DNA of 64,000 nt, from positions 141,001 to 205,000 of the forward strand of contig CAJNDS010000164.1 of NCBI GenBank assembly GCA_905221605.1, given 5' to 3'. The notes under the pieces are model-generated. The model worked only from the letters and a program-made list of their open reading frames with translations. It had not been told where the DNA came from and did no database searches. The position numbers were made by a program, and so were the translations under genes. The DNA is from Symbiodinium natans (taxonomy: Eukaryota; Sar; Dinophyceae; Suessiales; Symbiodiniaceae). Within the stretch, counting starts at the first letter, position 1. Each line of letters starts with the position of its first letter. This document shows positions 19,878 through 30,378 of this stretch, piece by piece.

Positions 19878-20531
19878 GAATATCAACCCGAGATCAGGAT
19901 AAGGAGCCCCGTGTAGAGGTGGAGGTACGGCAGTGGATGCGGGTTGATACGTGTCGTCCGGGCAGGGGGCTTGTACTTCTCTCAGAACAGGAAGCCCCCA
20001 GAGGCTCTTAGTTGGTTCCCCAACTACTCCGAAAAGGATCCTGAATTCTTGCTGGGAGGTTTAGGGTATGGGGTTTAGGGTGTGGGGTTTAGGGTTTAGG
20101 ATTTAGGATTTGGGGTTTAGGGTTTAGGGTTCAGGGTTTAGGGTTTAGGGTTTAGGGCTACTGTTTCGCCACGTACCGTGCAGGATGAGGCGCGCACCCG
20201 CATCCGGAACAGCACGCTGGTGCCTGCCTGAGTTCCCAACGAGGTCTGTAAATTCTGGACTAAGATTCTATATCCCTTGGGTTTAGGGGTCTTAGGGTGT
20301 AGGGTTTAGGGTTTAGGGTTTAGGTTTAGGGGAGTTTTTTCTTTTTTTGTATAAAACCCAAGAGGATATTATAAATATTATTTATTGAGGTTCTAAGGGG
20401 AGTATAGAGATGCCCAGTTCTTGGTACCCTTATCCTAGGGGCGGGGTCCCAGTAAAACTCCAAGAAAAGGCGTCCTTTGTTTCTTGGTTTCCCGCAAACG
20501 AGCGTAGGCTTCCTGATTGTGAACTGTAAGG
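19878..20531 (+). CDS. Exons of an unknown protein
   Basis: Exon 19878-20011 follows CTCAG and reads ISTRDQDKEPRVEVEVRQWM to TAG 20009. After a family B introner in plus orientation (20335-20412), 20413-~20531 reads MPSSWYPYPRGGVPVKLQEK then ASFVSWFPANERRLPDCEL, ending at GTAAGG. A minus-strand alternative exists for all of these: 20655-20411 is open for about 80 codons, and 20248-20191 has AG/GT borders. Orientation of the family B element and the prevailing plus polarity favour plus. Confidence 0.4.
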
Positions 20532-20648
20532 TTTCGTCCTGAATTGCGGGGGAATTGGACTCTTTGTCTCTGGAACCCGCGTTATTCCATGAATGGCCCG
20601 AGGTGCGGACAGGGATGTAAGGCTGCATGAGCAATTTGTGGTTAAGGA

Positions 20649-20761
20649 CTTGGTAGCCCGGTGGTACCGTGTTTCCCTTTTGTTGGTTCAAGGTTCCCTC
20701 ATAAACTGACCAACCCAAAACAAGGGTGCCCTATTATCATGTTGTTACTGGGCTACCAAGA
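20649..20761 (+). repeat. Introner family F (hairpin)
   Basis: The terminal inverted repeats are CTTGGTAGCCCGGTGG and ACTGGGCTACCAAG, with inner GTTCAAGGTTCCCT and AACCAACCCAAAA-like blocks. Copies lie at 8609-8735, 11736-11847 and 18665-18760. A short exon-like segment, 20762-20811 (EEEECRCILRTLLNPFK), follows directly. Confidence 0.7.
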
Positions 20762-21110
20762 CGAGGAAGAAGAATGCAGATGCATACTGCGCACCCTATT
20801 GAATCCCTTCAAGGGTATGTTTAGGGGGATATAAGGTGCCTAATTCCCCAGGGCATATTGTGGAACAAGAACATAAGAGTATAAGACTATAAGGGTGTAA
20901 GAGCACACTTCCTCGAGTCGCCTCAGCAGCTTGAGCAGTGTCGATAGAAGCTTTTGCGGCCTGAGAGTTCGAGCTCAAGTCCACTAACTTCTGCCTCAAC
21001 TTTCGGAAGCTTCCGCGGTGCCCACCCTAAACCCTAGTTAAACCCTAAATCCTGAACCGTATAGCCTAAAACCCTAAACCCTAAACTCCTCCCTCCCTCC
21101 GCGACGCCAG

Positions 21111-22830
21111 AATCTTATCGATCTCGCCGGAAGCGAGCGAGTGAAGAAAAGCGGCGCGGCTGGTCGGAGGCTCAAAGGAAGATGTGTAGGTGAGGAAGAG
21201 AGCCCTTCATTGTCACTGTTGTTTGAAGCTGGTTTAAAGTTTTGTTGTAGAATACGTATATACATACAGACATAGAGACTTGCTTAACCGTATACAGGTT
21301 CCTGCTATCTCTTACTTGACGCGGCCGAGGGGGCAGCCGCAGCTGGCGATCCGCTGTATGCTTCCTAAGGTCAGAGGATGCGCGAGGGCCGGAACATCAA
21401 CAGCTCGCTGAGTGTCCTTGGGCAGGCCGAAGCAGACCCGGGGCCGAAGAAAACACTGCGTAGGTTCCCGTATAAGCTCCTTTAGACCAAAAGAAGGGCA
21501 CCTGTTTTACTCCTAGGTTTCTGTTGGGTCTAGACAAAGTGAGCCCTTGGTAGCTGAGTAGGTAGCCCTCACCCTTTTAGGGCATGTATAGTCCTACCGT
21601 TTTTGAACCTGTCACTTCGTTTGGCCTAGGGTACTCCGCAACTATGAGCCTCACATCAACAGGTCATCTCGAAGCTGGCCCAGGGCAAGTTCAAGCACGT
21701 GCCCTTCAGGCGCCACAGAGGGAGAGCATTCCCGCGAGCCCTGAGTCGCCTCCCTCCCCCCTCCCCCCTAGCGCTTTTTTTAGGGGGTTTATAGGGACTA
21801 CATCATCATACAGGGTTGCTTATCTTGTGTGTCTTATTCCATGTTCTCAATTGTCGCATAGCAGTCGGCCTTGCCCAGAGCCGCCGGATGCTTCGCCCCA
21901 GAACCTCGAGTCAACTCATGCTTCCAGTCTCCCAAACCTTGTATGGTCCCCCCCCCCATACATAAGTAACCCCTAATTCGCCCCTACATTACACCTAAGG
22001 TCCCTTCTTAGGTCCCTCCTTTAGGTCTTTGAGTTTAGGGTTTGGGATTCGCGTCTTGTAGCAGAATGCTCAGCAACTAGATAGTTATACAAGCACTCCA
22101 GAAGCAACAATCCTGGTAAGATGTGCGTGCGCGTTGGTGTCCCATAAAAGGCAAAGCAAGCTGACCTATCTTCTGACGGACGCGCTGAACGGCAACAGCA
22201 AGACTCACATGGCCGGCAGCTGAGAATATAGGGACTTATGAATTAGAACAGGGGGGTTACTAGAATTATAAAGGGACCACAAGGGAACACTATTCGTGAT
22301 TCTTCCGACCCCTGTATTACGTGTGAGAGAGCCTTGATTTGTATAAGCGTGCCTTGTTTGCTTGCCTCACCTGCGGCTTCGCTTGCTTTCCAGTAACGTG
22401 GTGGAAGCTGCATGCAAGCCCAAAAGCCTAAACCCGAAACCCTGGATTGCACAGATGGTGTCTCAGCAGTGTTGATGTTTTGCCACTGAAATTTCCGAAA
22501 GCGTGTGGTTGCCAATCGGAACCCATGCTTTTCCCAGTTGACCGCCTGTGAGGTTGCAGCAATCTCGCCAGCGCTCTCCGAGATGGAGGACGCTCATCAC
22601 AGCATCCTTCCAGTCAGTCATTACATGGTTTAGGGTTTAGGGTTTAGGGTTTAGGGTTTATTCTGCGATGAGAGGAGACACTTGGGACGCTTCGTTTCGC
22701 GAGCTCTGTCAAGAAGGCCTGCTCAGAATCAGATTCACTTGGTCAAGTCGTTCTGGATCTCTGTCGACAGCGCTTCGCAGTGCTTTTGGCGTCTCGTTCT
22801 CTGTCATCTCTGAGTACCTGTTCTGCATAA
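21111..22830 (+). CDS. Kinesin motor domain, second half (six exons)
   Basis: Joined exons read through the kinesin motor from switch II to the end of the catalytic core. 21111-21176 NLIDLAGSERVKKSGAAG (switch II DLAGSE). 21375-21425 REGRNINSSLSVLGQ. 21663-21709 VISKLAQGKFKHVPFR. 22151-22211 SKLTYLLTDALNGNSKTHM. 22553-22588 VAAISPALSEME. 22675-22830 ETLGTLRFASSVKKACSESD to TAA 22828. Every join restores the family order (LNKSLS, VPYRDSKLT, NSKT, ISPA, ETLSTLRFA). Donors include GC (21426, 21710, 22212), GA (22589) and GG (21177). The last intron contains a TTTAGGG tract. The P-loop and switch I half was not found upstream, where 20906-21010 is open but unconvincing. The gene is therefore a partial copy or continues in unrecognised exons. 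The protein ends soon after the motor, unlike most kinesins. Confidence 0.87.
22231..22325 (-). repeat. Element family D in a kinesin intron
   Basis: The complement of GGGGTCGGAATNATTA...GGTCCCTTTATAA occurs here and at 36880-36975. In the opposite orientation it is at 15472-15530, 24838-24900, 24940-24980 and 25757-25806. It occurs in both orientations inside introns of plus-strand genes. Confidence 0.6.
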
Positions 22831-22878
22831 ACCAGACATACACTAAACCCTGAACCCTAAACCCTAAACCCTAAACAG

Positions 22879-22975
22879 AACTGCAACAGCGGGGCGCACC
22901 ATGAGAGGTGCGCACCCACGCCGTGTCGAACGAGCAGGAGCCATGGAGGGCAGAGCGGGATGAGCAAGGCGTAGG
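22879..22975 (+). CDS. Cys-rich exon
   Basis: After CCCTAAACAG the frame reads NCNSGAHHERCAPTPCRTSR then SHGGQSGMSKA and stops (TAG). It could instead end at a GT donor just before the stop. No family recognised. Confidence 0.45.
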
Positions 22976-23102
22976 AACTTGACATTTTACAACGGAACCC
23001 TAACCCCTATTTCCCCCTTGGAAATTCTTTCTTTTTTTGTTCATATAAGACCCAAGAGCATACTTAAAATATCTTTTATAAAGGTTGAAAGGGAGTATAG
23101 TA

Positions 23103-24620
23103 ACCCCTACATCCGAGGATTCCCATTGCTAAGGGTACCTAGAAAGTGCACGCCTGCTTATTCACAGATACTGGGGAACCTTGCTGAAAACCCAAAGTTT
23201 TTAGGAATCTCATATCTCCAAACCCTAAACCCTAAACCCTTGTGACTTTTTGGATACTGGGAAGACCACCCTCTTCCTTCGAAGGACGTCGGGGAGAGCG
23301 ACCTCCTTCTACAGACCATGCGCTCTGAGGCCGAGAGGGGGTGGAGAGCGTTGGGATTCTTAGGGTTTAGGGTTTACGGTTTAGGGTTTAGGGATTAGGG
23401 TTTAGGGTTTAGGGGAACCTCATGCCACGCGGAGTTGAGTGCGTTAGGACTACTTCAGGGGGTAGACCCCAAACCCTAAACCCTCAAACCTCAAATCCTA
23501 AAGCCTACGACCAACACAAGAGAACGCAATCAATGAACGCAGAGAACCATACACTTGATCAAAGGGAAAGTAGAGCTCCGCCCCCCCCCCACAAAAAAAG
23601 GCTCCAAAACCCTGAGCCCTAAACCCTAAACCCTAAACCCTAAACCCTAAACCCTAAACCCTAAACCCTAAACCCTAAACCCTAAACCCCCCCCCCCGCC
23701 CCCGTTTGCAAAGATGACTCTCCGACAGGCTGAGGAGTTGAAGGCCGCAGCGATCAAGGCCCGCGAGGAGAGCCCGCAGCAGGTGTGGCTAGGGGGGGGA
23801 AGGGTTTAGGGTTTAGGGTTTAGGGTTTAGGGTTTAGGGTTTAGGGTTTAGGGGTTTAGGGGTTTAGGGGTTTAGGGTTGTTGGGGTTGGGGGGTTTTGG
23901 ATTGTTTTTGGCTTTTGGGGCCTTGGGTTTTTTGTGGTTTTGGGGTTTTGGGGTTTTATGTTATTCTTTTTGTTTTTTGTTTGGGCGGCCGGGGGGGGGG
24001 GGGAGTTGTTATCTCCCTTGAAGGGTTAAAAGGTTCCAGGACATTTTTAGTGTTGGGGGTTTCAGTCTATCGCTTGTGTCCCTGAAAGGGTTTGAGGGCT
24101 CAGGCGGGCTTGTTCATATCCATTAAAGGGTTCAGGGCTTCAGGGTTCAGGGGTTTTAGGGTTGAGCGGTTTAGGGTTTTAGGGTTTTAGGGTTCGCCTT
24201 TAGGGGGATGAGATAGGTACCTTATTCGCCAATTCCCTAGAAAGATTAGTCAGATAAGTTACTACACCCCCCAGTGGTCCATCTCCGTTGTTTTTTGGGT
24301 TCGGTCCATTGTGAGCCCTACGAAACAACCAAGGGCATCATTCTTGTTCCTAGTACTCGTGGTTTGTGGTTCCATGGAGACTTTGTGATGATGGTCTCGG
24401 GTTCTAGGGCTTTAGGTTGGTATGCTCCACTTATACTAACAGTCTTTACTAGGGATTATGGTCCCCCCTCCCTGTTTACAATCCCTATTACGGACTGTTA
24501 GTATTGGGGGGAACACCCCAAGCTTTACGGTTTCGTAGGCCTCCGGTGTGCACAGCACATGTCGCATCCACCTGCCCATCTGTTTCAGTCATAGCCGGAG
24601 AGCCCCATACCGCAACTTAA
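23103..24620 (+). CDS. Unknown gene(s); last two exons flank an M1 element
   Basis: Exons: 23103-~23220 (IRGFPLLRVPRKCTPAYSQI), after a family B introner; ~23250-23355 (DVGESDLLLQTMRSEAERGW); 23714-23782, starting ATG (MTLRQAEELKAAAIKAREES, GT donor). Then 24275-24415 (VHLRCFLGSVHCEPYETTKG, then IILVPSTRGLWFHGDFVMMV) and 24523-24620 (LRFRRPPVCTAHVASTCPSV to TAA 24618). The last two join in phase (TTA G | CT TTA) across 24416-24522, a GT-AG intron that is a family M1 hairpin. Short possible exons at 23410-23460 and 23506-23575 are unphased. The ATG at 23714 may start a second gene. No domain recognised. Confidence 0.5.
23613..23880. repeat. Inverted telomere-type arrays around the exon at 23714-23782
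   Basis: CCCTAAA units (23613-23692) and TTTAGGG units (23802-23880) flank the exon that begins ATGACTCTCCGACAG. Confidence 0.85.
24416..24522 (+). repeat. M1 hairpin acting as a 107-nt intron
   Basis: The element begins GTTGGTATGCTCCACTTATA and ends TATTGGGGGGAACACCCCAAG. Removing it restores one open frame between two exons that both look coding. The word GCTTTA stands on both sides. Confidence 0.7.
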
Positions 24621-24728
24621 GGCCCATATTGGACTCTAAACTTAAATCCTAAACCCTAAACCTTAAACCCTAGACCCTAAATCCTGAACCCTAACTCTCT
24701 TAGAAGGACTCTCTTTAAAGTAGCTGTC

Positions 24729-26308
24729 GATATCACCAGGCGAGGCGTCTTGAGATCCACGCTGAAGCCGTTGAGCACGCGGTTTCTGCCTCATCGTCAA
24801 GCATTCGTTGGGTTCAGGGTTAAGCGGAAAATATGGGGGGTCGGAATGAACTACTACTAATGTTCCCTTATGGTCCCTTTATCACTATACTATAAACCCC
24901 CCCCCCAGCTTAAAAAAAATAATATTATAAAAAAACTGTGCTAATAACAATGTTCTCTTATGGTCCCTTTATATATAGCGACCCCGCCCCCCCCCCCCCC
25001 CCCCCCCCGCCCCCCCCAACAAAGAAAAAAATAAATGTGCTAATTATTCGGGCTCCTACATGAATCCGAGACCTCGAGGGGCTCATAAGCAGGTTGCCAT
25101 GGCATGGAGCCTCGCCTTCGGTGCACAGTTTAGGGTTTAGGGTTTAGGGTTTAGGGTTCAGGGTTTAGGGTTTAGGGTTTAGGGCTTTCTTACAATCCCC
25201 AGGAATTCCAGGGCTTGAGCCTCACACTCTCTCAGCCGAGGTGATCAGCATGCAGACCCGGATCGACAAGACGATGTGGTCGCAGGCAGGGCCGGAAGAC
25301 TCCGCGGCCCCAAGCTCGGGAGCCACAACTACTCTTTGCTTAAGAACGCCAAAAAATATGTAGAATATTCCCTCGAACATTCCCTCGTTTACCCTTATCA
25401 GGAGGATTTTTTTTTTTTTTTTTTTTGGGGGGGGGGGTTCTTAAGCAATTCGTGGAGTTGCGCTTGAGTGTTAGAGCTTGGAGGCGCAACGTACCCCTTA
25501 GTTAAGGGATGGAATGGACCCTAAACCCTAAACCCTAAAAACCTAAACCCTAAACCCTAAAAACCTAAACCCTAAACCCTAAAAACCTAAACCCTAAACC
25601 CTAAACCCTAAAAACCTAAGCCCTAAGTCAGGGCTGTTGAGGGTTTTGGGTTGAAGGTGTTTTTCCCGCTATGACGTACTAGGGCTGTTTAGGATTTAGG
25701 GTGAAAGGTGTTTTCCCCAATGGTGGGAATTCGGCGGCCTCTATTTTCACCTTACCATAGGGGTCGGAATGGTTCCTGTAAAGTTCTACTACAATAGCCC
25801 CCAAAAAACCCACTCTAATTCTTAGGTGCTGGGTGGGTAACCTCTACCCTTATTGGGGTAGTTTAAAACTTTAAACCCAAAGGTTAACCTTTTTTCTTCA
25901 AGGGAACTCAGCGCGTAAGAATTATTCTGGCAGGCCCAGCAGGCGCAGCAGGAGGCGACACGGCAGGCAGCCCCCCCGAACACATCTGTGGGCTGATCTC
26001 ACTTGTGGACCCTTCGGGCCTCCATCATGCTGTACTGTATACATATCTTTACTTCTTGGCATCCGTTATTATCATAGAAATGTATATATATATATACATA
26101 TTTATTTATATTTATATTTATATTCATATTTATATTTATATACATATACATATACATATGCATATACTCCTTGCAGTCTCTGACTACTGATATGCCCCCT
26201 GATCAGAAGGAATAGACCAATTGGGGTGAGGACTTGGCACCTTGGCTCAGGCCCTGGCAGGCCTGAGCCTGCCATTTGCCATTGGCGGCATGCTCGGAGG
26301 CCTCCTTT
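24729..26308 (+). CDS. Unknown gene with a possible membrane segment
   Basis: Exons: 24729-~24813 (DITRRGVLRSTLKPLSTRFL); ~25058-25124 (RPRGAHKQVAMAWSLAFGAQ); 25224-25340 (LEPHTLSAEVISMQTRIDKT); 25443-25487 (QFVELRLSVRAWRRN). The last two join in frame across an element with GCTTAAGAAC inverted ends. Exon 25912-26031 reads RIILAGPAGAAGGDTAGSPP then EHICGLISLVDPSGLHHA, GT donor. ~26232-26308 reads LGTLAQALAGLSLPFAIGGM, a Gly/Ala/Leu-rich stretch that could span a membrane. The intron at 26032-26170 is an AT microsatellite. Whether all exons form one gene is uncertain. Confidence 0.45.
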
Positions 26309-26477
26309 CTACTGGGTTTTTAGGGTTTTAGGGTGTTAGTTTAGGGTGTAGGGTTTAGGGTTTAGGGTTTTATTGCTGGTCTCCTGTTATGTTGTGCTTA
26401 TTTGTATTGCGTGTTTTGGTTGCTGTATTCTATTCTTTCTGTATTTCTTTGCCTTGTTCTTAGTTACATAGTCCCAT

Positions 26478-26885
26478 AGCCCTTAATTTAGGATTATTCC
26501 TTGACTCATACTAGGGATCCCTATATAGCTCTTCCAAGGGTTCCAAAGTATGGGCTGCTGGGTTTTACAGGGTACCCTAAACCCTAAACCCGAAACCCTA
26601 AACCCTAAACCGAGGGTTCATCAGCCTTGGCCTCGGAGAGGTCAGTCGCAGGACGGCTTGACTGCGAATTCGCCGGCTTCCCAAGTCGACTGGATGTGAA
26701 GGCTAGGGTTTAGGGTCTAGGGCTTAGAGCTTACGGCTTAGGGCCTAGGGCCTAGGGCCTCGGGCTTCTGCTATTTTGGGGGTCTCAGCCCAAAGACTCC
26801 TGTGTTCCTTAGTTGAGGAATAATTTGGTGGTTTGTGAAATGAGGGGTACTTTATTGGGGTCCTGATTTAAAAGGGATCCGTGCC
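26478..26885 (+). CDS. Duplicated segment C1: exon interrupted by a telomere-type tract
   Basis: A family H hairpin (26478-26570) is followed by exon 26625-26704 (LASERSVAGRLDCEFAGFPS, then RLDVKA). 26705-26785 is a TTTAGGG-type tract. The frame resumes at 26786 (QPKDS). The paralogue at 44578-45020 has GCT and CAG directly adjacent at this point. No domain recognised. Confidence 0.6.
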
Positions 26886-27003
26886 CTTGCTATCCAGTTA
26901 GCAACTGCGCGTATAAGCATTCCTTTCAGAGACAATGTTATCTACAGATTTCGGGTTCAGGCTTTGAGGTTTAGAGTAGATTTTCGGGCTTCTAGGCTCT
27001 TCC

Positions 27004-27303
27004 GGGCATGAATGAGAAAAGACGCGTATGCTCTGAAGCAAGCTTGCACGACTTTAAACAGCCCCCCCCCCCCCCATTTGCACACACAATGCTGGCGTCA
27101 TGGTTTTCCAACCTTTGCATGCGCTTTGAAGCAAGCTTAACAACGCGGGGGGGGGGGGGGGTTGGGGGGGCGCAGGCCCCCCCATGTGCACGCACACACA
27201 CACACACATGCTGGCATCTGGTTTTCCAACATATACGTGCTCTGAAGCAAGCTGGCACGACGTAAAAAAGCGCGGGCTTATGGGGGGGGGGGGGGGGGGG
27301 TGG

Positions 27304-27336
<33 letters not shown>

Positions 27337-27750
27337 CAATGATGGCATCATGGTTTTCAACCTTTACATGTCCTTTGAAGCAAGCTTGCACGGGTTGAAA
27401 AAAGGGGGGTTGGGGAGGTCGGGGCAATGGGGGGGGGGGCCAGCCCCCCCCCCCCCCATTTGCGCACACACTGCTGGCATCAGGGTTTTCAAACATATAT
27501 GTGTGCTTTGAAGCAAGCTTGCGCGGCTTTAAAAACCGGGGGGGGGGGGGCATTTGCACACATAATGCTGGCATCATGGTTTTCCAAAGTATCCGTGTTC
27601 TTTGAGGCAAGCTTGCACGACTAAAAAAGGTGGGGGGGGGGGGGGGCGGGCGCAACCCCCCATTTGCACACGCAAGGCTGGCGTCGTGGTTTTCAAACAT
27701 ATACGTGTGCTTTGAAGAAAGCTTTCGCGACTTAAGAAAGCAGGGAGGGA
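27004..27750 (-). repeat. Tandem repeat, about seven ~100-140-bp units with poly-G spacers
   Basis: Each unit holds GCTTTGAAGCAAGCTTGCAC, then an A-rich step, a G run (10-30 nt), CATTTGCACACACAATGCTG and GGTTTTCCAAACATATACGT. Units are imperfect. G runs at 27147-27160, 27281-27333 and 27538-27551 separate them. Long minus-strand frames here are proline runs, not genes. Confidence 0.85.
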
Positions 27751-27786
27751 CGCGGGCAAGCATGGGAGAATTAAAAAAGCAAGGGG

Positions 27787-28125
27787 TTGGAATGCTGTAA
27801 ACAGCATATCCTCAGTCTTCCATCAGGGGTTTGCGGGAGAAGTCTAAAAAACTGGCGTTTTTGTACCGACACCTTTTCCAGCACAAAAATCCACAAATGC
27901 TTCCCTTCTGAGGGGAATAGCCGCTGTCAGAACAGAACGTCCACATGTCAAACATCCAATTCACGAATTCGACGCGCCACATTGTGCGGATCCGGAAATG
28001 TGCCAAGCCACAAAAGTACGCGCCTGCGCAGTCCAAACGACGTTGCCTCGGATTCTGCCCCATGTGGCGCGGGCAAACCAGCCCTTCTCACCGTAATACT
28101 GCAATGTAAAAAAAATATCCCTTAA
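27787..28125 (+). other. Open frame of unknown status
   Basis: One plus frame is open for 112 codons (LKNWRFCTDTFSSTKIHKCF) and one minus frame for 83. Neither has a recognisable domain or splice-like border. The region joins the tandem repeat to the AT-rich block. Confidence 0.2.
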
Positions 28126-29035
28126 TCCTACTAAGGAGTTTTGATCTAATCCAATTTCAATTCAACTTTTCCAGATGTTATATTGTTCAACATCTTAACA
28201 GTTTTGCTTATGCTTCCATATGGTTGATAACATCTCAGATATATTAACCAAGGGTTTAGAATCATAATATTGAAAATTCATTTTTTGTATTCTATCTGCG
28301 ATTGTATACAGACTTATCAATTGCATTAAAAGTATAATGCCAATAAGAAGCATAGCATAAACAGATGGTTTACAATGTTATAAAAATCATGTGTATTGTA
28401 AGGTCAGATATCTTTAAAATGAGAGTAACTATAAACAAAGTTTCTTTGGTATGAATGGCTGGCAAAGAAAGATATGGCAAATCTCAACATCGTAGATACA
28501 CGCATTGCAAACATAATTTTTTCCAAGTATTAACAAGATATGTCATTTCTTTAAATTGTGAAAAATGTTCTTGCTAATAAATAGAAATTACTATCTCATT
28601 GCACTATTATAATTTCAGTCAATAAAAACTATTTTCCTAAACAAAAACTTGCAATGAACTGGTAGTAAGTATGAAATATCACGAAAGCTATGTTTCGATG
28701 ATTTTACATTCGCGAACAAATAGCAACATTTTCCATATATTGTGTTTTCAACACCTTAATTTCAATTATAAGCTTTTACCGGTTCAAGACGACTTGACAA
28801 TTAAATCAAATAGCGAAAAAGATACTTGTAATCTAAATAGCTTTTCTCTCAACATGATATTCTGAAAAACGAAAACATACAGTGTTGTTATAATATTGTT
28901 GCGAAATGCAGTTCTATAGATTTTTGTGTATATTACTAACGAAATATACTAAACTTACATGTATGGGCGTTGTCCGCAAACCACTGTCTTTTTTTCATGG
29001 CGAATATTTTATGTAGATTTCTGCTTGTTTTTAGT
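28126..29035. other. AT-rich block without genes
   Basis: The block is A/T-dominated, has no telomere-type tracts and contains only short frames. It includes one copy of a dispersed ~190-nt repeat (about 28745-28935, TTTTACCGGTTCAAGA... ATTCTGAAAAACGAAAACAT). Other copies lie at 30025-30165, 31435-31570, 45290-45410 and 47450-47575. Confidence 0.7.
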
Positions 29036-29087
29036 GTACGCGAAAGCCCCGCGAAAGCGCGGCGGAAGGGGCCGCGAAAAGGAAAAT

Positions 29088-30010
29088 CTGGTTGATAGAT
29101 ATCATGCCCTTTAACCCTCAGACCCCAAAGCGAGTGCGTTTAGCGACCCCCCCTAATCGCACCTAGTTTCAGCTTATTTGGGGTTCATACTGATAGAATA
29201 TCCTGCCCCTTAACCCTCAAACCCCAATGCGAGTGCGTTTAGGGACCGCGCCTAAACGCACCCATTGTGTAGGTTTCAGGTTATTTGGGGTTGATACATA
29301 CTTTGTTTTGCTCCCCGACGAGTGCGTTTCAAACGCACCCATATGGGGCTTTGGGGGGTTTTATGCCTGATGCTTGAAAGCATTCACTTTGTTTCTTCTA
29401 GTGGCGGACGGTGGTGGTGGCAATGGGGCTGGGGAGGAGATCAGGGGCAAAGGGCGTTTTGGAAGGCTTCAAAAATGCACACTGATCCCTGTCGAGTGCA
29501 AAAAAGCGCAGGCTTTAGCACGTGCTGGAGAGCAAGATCTCCGCGACTGACCGCGAAAGCGCTCCCTGATTGCACGCGAAAGGTCCGCGAAAGGAACGCG
29601 ATTGGGCGACAGGTCCTGGAAAGGTATTGGCCAGCCGTGCTTCCAACTTCCATTAAATGTGGTTGATAGAATATCATGCCCCTTAACCCTCAAACCGGAA
29701 ACGAGTGCGTTTACGGACCGCCCCTAAACGCACCTATTGTGCAGGTTTCAGCCTATTTGGGGTTCGTACTGATGGACTCTCATGCCCGTGCAAACGCACC
29801 CGTAGTGCAGGTTTCAGTATGAACCCAAAATAGGCCGAAACCTGCACAATGGGTGCGTTTAGGCGCGGTCCCTAAACGCACTCGCATTGGGGCTTGAGGG
29901 TTAAGGGGCGGGATATTCTATCAGTATGAACCCCAAATAGGCTGAAACCTGCACAATGGGTGCGTTTAGATGCGGCCCCGAAACGCACTCGCATTGGGGC
30001 TTGAGGCTTA
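29088..30010. repeat. Direct and inverted ~95-nt minisatellite
   Basis: The unit is CTTAACCCTCAAACCCCAATG, CGAGTGCGTTTAGGGACCGC and CCTATTTGGGGTTCATACTG. Plus-oriented units lie at about 29100, 29205, 29310 (partial), 29670 and 29765. Minus-oriented units lie at 29815-29915 and 29935-30020. 29320-29670 between them is open in several frames without recognisable product. Confidence 0.75.
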
Positions 30011-30244
30011 AGGGGCAGGATGTTGTGAACACCTTCATTCCAACTGTTAGGTTTTACCGGTTCAAGATGAAACGATGTATAAGCCAAATAGCGAAAAAGG
30101 TATTTCTAATAGAAATAGTTTTGTCTAAACATGATATTCTGAAAAACGAAAACATACGCTTTGTTTTCAATATTTGTTTAATCTTACAACGCTAACAAAG
30201 TGAAAGATAAGCAGAAAGTTCTCTTCATTGCATTTTGACTTTAA

Positions 30245-30264
30245 CGTAGCCATTTTGGCTCAAG
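30245..30264 (+). other. Dinoflagellate spliced-leader sequence (relict)
   Basis: CGTAGCCATTTTGGCTCAAG matches the last 20 nt of the conserved 22-nt dinoflagellate spliced leader exactly. It is followed by CTCAACACCAGAGCAAG, not by a GT donor, so it is not an SL RNA gene. It looks like a leader fixed in genomic DNA by reverse transcription of a trans-spliced mRNA. The upstream AT-rich repeat is shared with the other copies. Confidence 0.85.
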
Positions 30265-30378
30265 CTCAACACCAGAGCAAGCAGTTCGTATCTAGAAGAA
30301 TCGGAGGCGCACATGTGTTATCACGACCACCTTGCTTGATTTGTGCTTACCCCTTCCGTGCGGAGGAGACGCTGGAGA

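Noticed and set aside
19878-21010. A minus-strand multi-exon gene (20655-19663)
   Set aside because: Frames and some phases fit, but family B orientation, a GTAAGG donor and the plus polarity of neighbours favour plus. Kept only as an alternative.
30245-30264. Functional SL RNA gene
   Set aside because: No GT donor follows the leader and no Sm-like site is evident; the flank is a repeated unit.
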